12,926 bases of DNA from contig CAMDJY010000013.1 of assembly GCA_945901145.1 (NCBI GenBank), positions 1 to 12,926 on the forward strand, in the 5' to 3' direction. The DNA comes from Legionella genomosp. 1 (GTDB lineage: Bacteria; Pseudomonadota; Gammaproteobacteria; Legionellales; Legionellaceae). The position numbers were made by a program, and so were the translations under genes. Shown here piece after piece: positions 7,607-12,926 of this stretch; the first letter of the stretch is position 1, and every line of letters starts with the position of its first letter. The notes beneath the pieces were generated by a model. The model was not told where the DNA came from. It searched no databases and was given only the letters and a program-made list of their open reading frames with translations.

Positions 7607-9157
7607 ATGACAAAACGAACAGGTATTTTAATTCTCGATTTTGGTTCTCAATATACACAATTAATTGGCCGCCGTATTCGAGAAATGGGGGTTTATTGTG
7701 AAATTTACCCATATCATATTGCTCAAAACAAACTTCAACATGTAACTTGGTGTGGCGTGATTTTATCAGGCGGGCCATCTTCAACAACAGCATTACAAAG
7801 TCCACGCGCACCCAGCTGGGTGTTTGAAATGGCATTGCCTATTTTGGGCATTTGTTATGGCATGCAGACTATGGCTGTGCAGTTGGGTGGGATGGTGCAA
7901 TCAGCAGACGCTCATGAATATGGCTATGCAGAATTAAACATTAATCTTCAAAATATATTATTTCAAAAAGACATTGAACAAGATACGCTGGATGTCTGGA
8001 TGAGTCATGGTGATCAGGTTACTCAGTTGCCTATTGATTTTGAGTGTATTGCGACAACGCAAAATGCGCCAATTGCGGCGATGGCTCATACCAGCAAACC
8101 TTGGTTTGGGTTGCAGTTTCATCCCGAGGTCACCCACACCCCGCAAGGTATGACACTTTTAAAGCGCTTTATTTTAGATATTTGTGAAGCTGAAGTGAAC
8201 TGGACAACGAATCTTATTATCGATGAGTTGCTTGAAAAAATTAGACAGCAAGTGGGGGACGCACAAGTTTTGCTCGGCTTATCGGGTGGCGTTGATTCTT
8301 CTGTCGTTGCTGTTTTATTAAATCGTGCGATTGGTAAGCAGTTGACTTGTGTTTTTGTTGATACTGGCTTATTGCGTCTAAATGAGGCGGCAGAAGTCAA
8401 AACCATGTTTGAAAGCATGGCGCTTAATTTAATATGCGTGAATGCTGAGCAAGATTTTTTAAGTGCGCTTAACGGCGTGACTTGCCCTGAAGAAAAACGA
8501 AAAATCATTGGCCATACGTTTATCGACATATTTGCCAAAGAAGCGGCACATTTGGCAAATATCAGTTGGCTGGCACAAGGCACGATTTATCCTGATGTGA
8601 TTGAGTCAGCCGGTATTTCCGGTCATGGTGGTACCGAGTTAATTAAATCCCATCATAACGTCGGCGGTTTGCCCGATGCGATGCCATTTAAATTACTAGA
8701 ACCTTTACGTGAGTTATTTAAAGACGAAGTGCGTGCGATTGGGGTTTCTTTAGGGCTGCCTTATAATATGGTATATCGTCATCCTTTTCCGGGCCCGGGT
8801 TTAGGGGTGCGGATTCTAGGACAAGTTACTAAAGAATATGCAGACATCTTACGTAAAGCAGATGCGATATTTATCCAAGCTTTGCATGAAGCAAATTTAT
8901 ACCACAGTGTGAGTCAGGCATTTGCGGTATTTTTACCCGTTAAAAGTGTGGGAGTGATGGGCGATGGGCGGCGTTATGACTTCGTTATTGCTTTAAGAGC
9001 TGTAAAAAGTGATGATTTTATGACAGCAACCTGGGCACAGCTGTCATGGGATTTTCTGGGTGCGGTTTCAAATCGTATTATTAATGAGGTGCCAGGTGTA
9101 TCCCGCGTTGTCTATGATATTTCTGGCAAACCACCGGCGACCATTGAATGGGAATAA
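7607..9157 (+). CDS. guaA: GMP synthase (glutamine-hydrolysing)
   Basis: GuaA converts XMP to GMP using ATP and ammonia from glutamine. The 516 residues contain a class I glutamine amidotransferase domain (about 1-195) with nucleophile Cys83 in GICYGMQ and His172/Glu174 in FHPEV. The ATP-pyrophosphatase domain follows, with P-loop SGGVDSS (226-232). The C-terminal dimerisation domain contains [14 protein letters not shown] and ends in KPPATIEWE, the invariant C-terminus of the family. Length and motifs are complete. Its ATG comes 4 nt after the guaB stop. The likely Shine-Dalgarno AGGTGA (7589-7594) lies inside the guaB 3' end with a long 12-nt spacing, which suggests reinitiation or coupling. 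Its last 10 nt overlap tadA. Confidence 0.98.
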   Translation: MTKRTGILILDFGSQYTQLIGRRIREMGVYCEIYPYHIAQNKLQHVTWCGVILSGGPSSTTALQSPRAPSWVFEMALPILGICYGMQTMAVQLGGMVQSADAHEYGYAELNINLQNILFQKDIEQDTLDVWMSHGDQVTQLPIDFECIATTQNAPIAAMAHTSKPWFGLQFHPEVTHTPQGMTLLKRFILDICEAEVNWTTNLIIDELLEKIRQQVGDAQVLLGLSGGVDSSVVAVLLNRAIGKQLTCVFVDTGLLRLNEAAEVKTMFESMALNLICVNAEQDFLSALNGVTCPEEKRKIIGHTFIDIFAKEAAHLANISWLAQGTIYPDVIESAGISGHGGTELIKSHHNVGGLPDAMPFKLLEPLRELFKDEVRAIGVSLGLPYNMVYRHPFPGPGLGVRILGQVTKEYADILRKADAIFIQALHEANLYHSVSQAFAVFLPVKSVGVMGDGRRYDFVIALRAVKSDDFMTATWAQLSWDFLGAVSNRIINEVPGVSRVVYDISGKPPATIEWE

Positions 9158-9609
9158 ATGATGCCTATTGGATGCAGCAAGCTTACTTGCTGGCCCAACA
9201 AGCAGGAGAAGCAGGTGAAGTACCAGTAGGCGCTGTTGTTGTTGATGCAAACAATCAATTGATTGGCACGGGCTATAATCAATCTATTCAAGCACACGAC
9301 CCAACGGCTCATGCAGAAGTGATTGCATTAAGACGTGCCGCACAGTGTGTACAAAATTATCGTTTAAATCAAGCAACTTTATACGTCACTTTAGAGCCTT
9401 GCCCGATGTGTGCTGGGGCTTTGATCCAGGCTAGGATTGCCAGGCTAGTTTTTGCAACGCGTGATGTTCAAGCAGGTGCAGCCGGTTCTGTCTTTAATTT
9501 TTTACAAAGCCCATCGCTAAATCATACCATAGAGATGGATGATGGTGTCATGGAGCATGCCTGTGCAGCTTTGCTTCATGACTTTTTTAAAGCGCGGCGA
9601 TTTGTATAA
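9148..9609 (+). CDS. tadA: tRNA-specific adenosine deaminase
   Basis: TadA deaminates adenosine 34 to inosine in the wobble position of tRNA-Arg(ACG), an essential zinc-dependent reaction. The 153-residue protein has the cytidine-deaminase fold signature. His55 and catalytic Glu57 are in TAHAEV, and PCPMC supplies Cys85 and Cys88 for zinc. The flanking [10 protein letters not shown] and [12 protein letters not shown] are typical. The ATG at 9148 overlaps the guaA stop by 10 nt in another frame and has no obvious Shine-Dalgarno, pointing to translational coupling. An internal ATG at residue 9 would cut into the conserved first helix ([11 protein letters not shown]). Co-transcription with guanine nucleotide genes may be only a compact operon, but it links purine supply to tRNA purine editing. 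No terminator is seen after it; a convergent gene ends 13 nt away. Confidence 0.96.
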   Translation: MGINDAYWMQQAYLLAQQAGEAGEVPVGAVVVDANNQLIGTGYNQSIQAHDPTAHAEVIALRRAAQCVQNYRLNQATLYVTLEPCPMCAGALIQARIARLVFATRDVQAGAAGSVFNFLQSPSLNHTIEMDDGVMEHACAALLHDFFKARRFV

Positions 9610-9622
9610 AAATATCTCCGTC

Positions 9623-10147
9623 TTATACCCTAGTAGAAATATTACTTGTTGCGTCTTCTGGAGGTGTCGCAGCGGTCTGTTTTTTGGAATGGTTTACTAT
9701 TTGTGATGGACCCCAACCTAAAAGCAGGACGGTTGAATAGATTGTTTGACATAGAATTTCATTTTTGCATAAAGCAGTCGTTGTATCATGGCACTCTTCA
9801 TTGTCTTGATAACGTTTAATTGCTATTCCGAGCAATACCAATGCTAATAATGCTTGTATCCCGTGAGCCGTTTTTTCCAATTTGGATATTTTTTCTGTAG
9901 GTTGAAAAAATGTTCGGACAGAGATGGCTGCTTGAATGACTCTGCCGGGAATTTGAGCAATCGGAGATCCAGTGGCGCCTGTTACACTGGTGGTGAATAA
10001 TTGACATCCTATAATGCCATGCTGCGCTGAGAGGTGATTTGAATACGGCTGGGTGGATACGGTTCTTGATGTATTAGATATAGGGTGCTCGTTGGGGGCG
10101 GCTGAATTTTCAATGTCTGCATTTTGGGGGGATACATTTGAGTTCAT
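9623..10147 (-). CDS. Unrecognised two-helix membrane protein with disordered ends
   Basis: I do not recognise this 174-residue protein. Residues 1-60 are polar and rich in Ser, Asn, Thr and Pro, probably disordered, with no signal peptide. Residues 61-92 are more ordered (PIAQIPGRVIQAAISVRTF). Two hydrophobic helices follow, about 95-111 (HGIQALLALVLLGIAI) and 133-151 (QTIYSTVLLLGWG). They are separated by a short charged loop carrying Cys119 and Cys127, with Cys133 at its edge. The C-terminal 20 residues are hydrophilic. The start is secure: AAGGAGAG sits 6-8 nt before ATG 10147. It lies 71 nt downstream of uup on the same strand and converges on tadA with a 13-nt gap. Soluble flanks, a helical hairpin and no homologue I can name fit either an inner-membrane accessory protein or a secreted effector that inserts into membranes. 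The second idea is inferred only from the likely host-associated lineage. Confidence 0.75.
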   Translation of the reverse strand: MNSNVSPQNADIENSAAPNEHPISNTSRTVSTQPYSNHLSAQHGIIGCQLFTTSVTGATGSPIAQIPGRVIQAAISVRTFFQPTEKISKLEKTAHGIQALLALVLLGIAIKRYQDNEECHDTTTALCKNEILCQTIYSTVLLLGWGPSQIVNHSKKQTAATPPEDATSNISTRV

Positions 10148-10178
10148 GATGCTCTCCTTACTATGATTGAGCAGTATT

Positions 10179-10208
10179 ATTGTGTCCTATGTGTCTGTAC
10201 TTTGGCAA
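10179..10208 (-). promoter_or_regulatory. Weak candidate promoter for the two-helix membrane protein gene
   Basis: On the minus strand TTGCCA (10208-10203) is 18 nt from CACAAT (10184-10179). Matches are 4 of 6 for each element, so this is only a suggestion. No terminator hairpin is visible after uup, so read-through from uup is equally possible. Confidence 0.25.
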
Positions 10209-10218
10209 TACGTAAATC

Positions 10219-12084
10219 TTAGATTTTCATTAACACCTCCCAGCGGGCATAGTATTGCGCTAAATTTTTTTCATGCGTGGCCAAATTTTTATTAAATTCG
10301 ATGATGAACTTAGCGTCTTTTTGATAAAAACTTGGTTCTGTCATTTCTGCGTGGAGCAGTGAAATCTGCTGTTCTAATTGTTCGATTTGTTGTGGTAGCT
10401 TGTCTAGTTCGCGTTGTTCTGAATAGCTTAATTTTATTGGATGAGCGGCACGGACTTTGGGGGCTGAACGGTTTTGAGATGCGGGCGTTGGGGTGGCGGC
10501 TTGTTGACGCTTTTTTTTCATCTGTTGATAATCTTGGGAGTCCCCAACGTATGATTGAAAGCGGCCTTGCCCTTCATAGACTACAATACTTGTGACCACA
10601 TGGTTAATAAATTCTCGATCGTGACTAATCAATAACAGTGTACCTGGATAGTCTCTGAGCATAGATTCTAATAATTCTAAGGTTTCTATATCTAAATCGT
10701 TGGTGGGTTCATCCATGACTAATAAATTAACGGGTCTGGCGAGTAATTTAGCGAGTAGTAGACGATTTTTTTCGCCACCAGATAACGAAAACACTGGCTG
10801 ATTAAAACGCTCAGGGGTAAAGAGAAATTCTTTTAAATACGACGCAACATGTTTTTTTTGACCGTTGATGGTTACAAAATCACTGCCATCGGCGACATTC
10901 GCCATCACCGTTTGTTTTTCGTCTAACTGACGACGCAGTTGATCAAAATAAGCAACTTCTATCGAGGTGCCGGTGCGTATGGTGCCTGAATTTGGCTGAA
11001 TTTCACCCAGTAATAAACGAATCAACGTGGTTTTTCCAGAGCCATTAGGGCCGATGATGCCGACTTTATCACCCCGCATGAGTAAAAAAGAAAAATCTTG
11101 AATCAACGCTTGATCATTGATTTGATAATGAACTTCACTGGCTTCAAGGACGATTTTTCCAGAATAAGCAGCTTGTAATGTCATTGAGTTGACTTGGCCG
11201 ATTTGGTCGCGTCTTTGTCGGTATGCCTCACGCATCGCCTTTAAACGACGCACGCGTCCTTCGTTGCGGGTGCGCCTGGCTTCTACGCCTTGACGGATCC
11301 AGGCTTCTTCATCTTTTAATCGTTTATCAAATAAATCGTTTTGTTTAGTTTCTGCTAAGCGAATTGATTCTCGTCTATCAAGATAAGTTTCATAATTGCA
11401 ATTGTGAGCATAAAGATTGCCCCGATCGATTTCAACAATACGATTGGCTACTTGTGATAAAAACTGCCGGTCATGGGTGACGAGTAAAAGACTACCACGG
11501 TATTGGGCGAGGTGGGACTCTAACCATTCTATTGCTTGGACATCCAAATGGTTGGTGGGCTCATCTAAGAGCAAGAGGTCTGGCTCTGCCAGCAAAGCAG
11601 AACCTAATAAGGTACGACGGCGCATGCCACCGGATAAGCTGTTGACTTCCTCATCAATCGGTAAGCCCAGATGGTTGGCCATGGACTCTATACGTGGGAG
11701 TATCTCCCAGGCGTCAAGTTGTTCAATTTTTTGTTCGTAGTCTGCGATGCATTCAACCTGATTTTTGATGATGGCATGGTGATAGGCACTAAGAACCATA
11801 CCAACTTGACCTAATTCTTTAACCAGAAAATGATAAACCGTTTCATGTTGACTGACAGGCACATCTTGAATGAGGCCGGCAATTTTAATGCCATTAGCTT
11901 TTTGTACGACGCCTCGATCTGGAGTGATTTCTCCCTGGATTAATTTGATTAAGGTCGATTTTCCAGCGCCATTGCGGCCAACTAAAGCGATTCTATCTTT
12001 TGCATGAATTTGCAAGTTCGCGTCCTGAAGAATAACATTTTCTGCTAGTTTTAAACTAACTTGGTTTAGGGATAAGAGACTCAT
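10219..12084 (-). CDS. uup: ABC-F family ATPase Uup
   Basis: Uup is a soluble twin-ATPase ABC-F protein. Family members act on ribosomes, and E. coli Uup also affects transposon precise excision and binds branched DNA through its C-terminus. The 621 residues contain Walker A at 36-44 (GRNGAGKST), signature LSGG at 150-153 and Walker B LLLLDEPTNHLD with Glu175. The inter-domain linker (about 225-300) bears EARRTRNEGRVRRLKAMR, which is characteristic of Uup. The second Walker A is at 345-353 (GPNGSGKTT), followed by LSGG at 434-437 and VMDEPTNDLD with Glu459. A low-complexity tether (about 522-550) leads to a C-terminal coiled coil (552-621). All catalytic residues are intact. The start is odd: GGAG lies 16 nt upstream, too far for normal spacing, and a five-codon reading frame overlaps the ATG. 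Its N-terminus MSLLSLNQVSL still matches the family. It is divergent from rpsF. Confidence 0.95.
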   Translation of the reverse strand: MSLLSLNQVSLKLAENVILQDANLQIHAKDRIALVGRNGAGKSTLIKLIQGEITPDRGVVQKANGIKIAGLIQDVPVSQHETVYHFLVKELGQVGMVLSAYHHAIIKNQVECIADYEQKIEQLDAWEILPRIESMANHLGLPIDEEVNSLSGGMRRRTLLGSALLAEPDLLLLDEPTNHLDVQAIEWLESHLAQYRGSLLLVTHDRQFLSQVANRIVEIDRGNLYAHNCNYETYLDRRESIRLAETKQNDLFDKRLKDEEAWIRQGVEARRTRNEGRVRRLKAMREAYRQRRDQIGQVNSMTLQAAYSGKIVLEASEVHYQINDQALIQDFSFLLMRGDKVGIIGPNGSGKTTLIRLLLGEIQPNSGTIRTGTSIEVAYFDQLRRQLDEKQTVMANVADGSDFVTINGQKKHVASYLKEFLFTPERFNQPVFSLSGGEKNRLLLAKLLARPVNLLVMDEPTNDLDIETLELLESMLRDYPGTLLLISHDREFINHVVTSIVVYEGQGRFQSYVGDSQDYQQMKKKRQQAATPTPASQNRSAPKVRAAHPIKLSYSEQRELDKLPQQIEQLEQQISLLHAEMTEPSFYQKDAKFIIEFNKNLATHEKNLAQYYARWEVLMKI

Positions 12085-12098
12085 GGGTATTTATACAT
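12081..12098 (-). other. Possible five-codon upstream ORF overlapping the uup start
   Basis: On the minus strand an ATG at 12098 opens a frame for MYKYP and stops at TGA (12083-12081). That stop overlaps the uup ATG as ATGA. The only Shine-Dalgarno-like GGAG (12104-12101) is just 2 nt before this ATG and 16 nt before the uup ATG. Alternatively the TATAAA within it could serve as a -10 for a leaderless uup mRNA. Neither reading is proven. Confidence 0.3.
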
Positions 12099-12126
12099 TG
12101 CTCCGTGGTGATATATCAGTTATTAT
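12098..12126 (+). promoter_or_regulatory. Candidate promoter for the rpsF operon
   Basis: TTGCTC (12098-12103) is exactly 17 nt from TATTAT (12121-12126, 5 of 6 to TATAAT). Transcription would begin near 12133 and give a leader of about 68 nt that holds the hairpin at 12148-12175. An inverted repeat GTGTTT/AAACAC (12130-12144) sits at the predicted start point. Confidence 0.4.
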
Positions 12127-12147
12127 TACGTGTTTTTTAAACACCTT

Positions 12148-12175
12148 GCCTTATGCGAAGTTTATTCGTGAAGGC
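12148..12175 (+). promoter_or_regulatory. rpsF leader hairpin, possible autoregulatory element
   Basis: GCCTT (12148-12152) pairs with AAGGC (12171-12175), and CGAA (12156-12159) pairs with TTCG (12165-12168). A 3x2 internal loop separates the stems and GTTTA caps them. It ends 10 nt before the rpsF AAGGAG. In several bacteria S6:S18 binds an rpsF leader structure that presents CCG in a loop; I do not see that CCG here, so a regulatory role is only inferred from position. Confidence 0.4.
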
Positions 12176-12200
12176 TTTAATCCACAAGGAGAATTTATCA

Positions 12201-12539
12201 ATGAGACACTATGAAATTGTGTTTCTTGCGCATCCTGATCAAAGTGAGCAAGTTCCTGCTATGATTGAGCGTTATGAAGCAATGATTCAAAAGCATCAAG
12301 GCGCTATTCATCGTAAAGAAGATTGGGGTCGTCGTCAATTAGCATATCCAATTAATGATTTACACAAAGCGCACTATATTCTGATGAATATCGAGTGTTC
12401 TCAAGAGGCTTTGGATGAATTGAAAAATGCATTTAAATATAACGATGCTATTTTAAGAAATTTGATTATTCAGCGTAAAGACGCCATTAAACATGAGTCG
12501 GCGATGATGAAAAAAGAAAAAGAAAGCCGAGACGCTTAA
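12201..12539 (+). CDS. rpsF: 30S ribosomal protein S6
   Basis: S6 forms a heterodimer with S18 on the platform of the small ribosomal subunit, next to the central domain of 16S rRNA. The 112-residue protein starts [18 protein letters not shown], the canonical S6 opening. It contains the conserved KxEDWGRRxLAYPI strand (38-52 region) and HYILMNIE, and ends in a charged tail ([11 protein letters not shown]). This tail is shorter than the poly-Glu tail of E. coli S6. The open frame continues upstream to an ATG at 12153, but that start lacks a ribosome-binding site and falls in the leader hairpin. AAGGAG (12186-12191), 9 nt before 12201, fixes the true start. rpsR follows after 15 nt. Confidence 0.97.
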   Translation: MRHYEIVFLAHPDQSEQVPAMIERYEAMIQKHQGAIHRKEDWGRRQLAYPINDLHKAHYILMNIECSQEALDELKNAFKYNDAILRNLIIQRKDAIKHESAMMKKEKESRDA

Positions 12540-12554
12540 TCAGGAGAAATCATT

Positions 12555-12779
12555 ATGTCAGCATATTTTCGTCGTAAAAAAGTTTGCCGTCCCTCTGAGA
12601 ATGGCATAGATGTAGATTTTAAAGATATTCCTTTGTTAAAAAATTACATCAGCGAAACAGGAAAAATTATTCCATGTCGAATTACTGGTATTCCAGCGCG
12701 GATGCAACGTCAAGTGTCAAAAGCAGTTAAGCTTGCACGTTTCTTAGCTTTAATGCCCTATTGCGATAGTCATAAATAA
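12555..12779 (+). CDS. rpsR: 30S ribosomal protein S18
   Basis: S18 pairs with S6 on the small subunit platform. The 74 residues align along the full length of E. coli S18: [30 protein letters not shown], then [34 protein letters not shown] lies 7-9 nt before the ATG. Besides the usual Cys11, it has Cys41 (Ser in E. coli) and Cys70 (Thr in E. coli). Three scattered cysteines do not make an obvious zinc site. It is in the same operon as rpsF and the following membrane protein gene. Confidence 0.97.
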   Translation: MSAYFRRKKVCRPSENGIDVDFKDIPLLKNYISETGKIIPCRITGIPARMQRQVSKAVKLARFLALMPYCDSHK

Positions 12780-12781
12780 TC

Positions 12782-12926
12782 ATGAAAGCGCGGGATGGGT
12801 TTATTCTGCGGCAATCTAGGCATTTGCTCAGTCATGATCGGCATGCCTTAATTGCTGTGATTGTGCTGATGCTTGTGCCTTACATGGCGTGGGCGTCGAT
12901 CACTTTGTTGTCATTGGTTACCCTAC
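12782..12926 (+). CDS. Start of a membrane protein gene between rpsR and (presumably) rplI (partial)
   Basis: An open frame begins with ATG 2 nt after the rpsR stop and runs 48 codons to the window edge. After a basic N-terminus (MKARDGFILRQSRHLLSHDRH) comes a first hydrophobic segment (about 22-39, ALIAVIVLMLVPYMAWAS) and the start of a second. In many gammaproteobacteria a polytopic DUF2232/YybS-like protein lies between rpsR and rplI, and this fits that position. The family call is by context; too little sequence is visible to prove it. No strong Shine-Dalgarno is seen, so coupling to rpsR is likely. Confidence 0.65.
   Translation, partial: MKARDGFILRQSRHLLSHDRHALIAVIVLMLVPYMAWASITLLSLVTL

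Noticed and set aside
8119..8583. 154-codon open frame antisense to guaA
   Set aside because: It lies wholly opposite well-conserved guaA sequence and has no initiation signal or recognisable product.
10214..10226. Inverted repeat AAATCT/AGATTT at the uup stop
   Set aside because: Short, A/T-only stem core with no T-tract, so not a credible terminator.
12153..12200. Longer rpsF start at 12153
   Set aside because: No ribosome-binding site; it falls in the leader hairpin. S6 begins MRHYEI and has AAGGAG at the right distance from 12201.

Overview
The window is a low-GC chromosomal segment of a gammaproteobacterium. The rpsF-rpsR-membrane protein order, a guaB-guaA pair, a short AmpG, Uup and several secreted or membrane orphans recall Legionella/Coxiella relatives (order Legionellales). 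That placement rests on remembered gene content and protein flavour, not on a search. No rRNA, tRNA, CRISPR array, insertion sequence or attachment site is visible. No stretch over 300 bases lacks a gene.

Layout: (1) About 1-3420, minus strand. An MFS transporter is followed by an apparent operon, yciB then an OmpR-type response regulator then a QseC/PmrB-like sensor kinase. The kinase starts at a TTG and runs off the left edge. A perfect extended -10 lies just upstream of yciB. (2) About 3423-3503 is a compact divergent promoter region serving the MFS gene and pdxJ; pdxJ encodes a PdxJ of the Bacteroidota sequence type. (3) 4380-4667 is a small monocistronic gene for an exported histidine-rich protein. 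Its mature part is six tandem 11-residue repeats, and a strong intrinsic terminator follows. (4) ampG (4780-6063) is followed by a guaB-guaA-tadA cluster (6130-9609) with a 4-nt gap and then a 10-nt overlap. (5) An unrecognised two-helix membrane protein (9623-10147, minus) converges on tadA and lies downstream of uup (10219-12084, minus). (6) Divergent from uup, the ribosomal operon rpsF-rpsR-(membrane protein) runs off the right edge, with a leader hairpin before rpsF.

How the genes work together: guaB and guaA perform the two committed steps from IMP to GMP, and TadA makes inosine in tRNA. rpsF and rpsR encode the S6:S18 partners of the small ribosomal subunit. yciB with the two-component pair suggests an envelope-linked signalling operon, and ampG handles peptidoglycan recycling. 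Most of the window is core housekeeping. The least ordinary items are the 11-mer repeat protein, the orphan membrane protein, the apparently foreign PdxJ, and some small regulatory structures. I see no multi-gene undescribed system; the best candidate for new biology is the single-gene 11-mer repeat protein.
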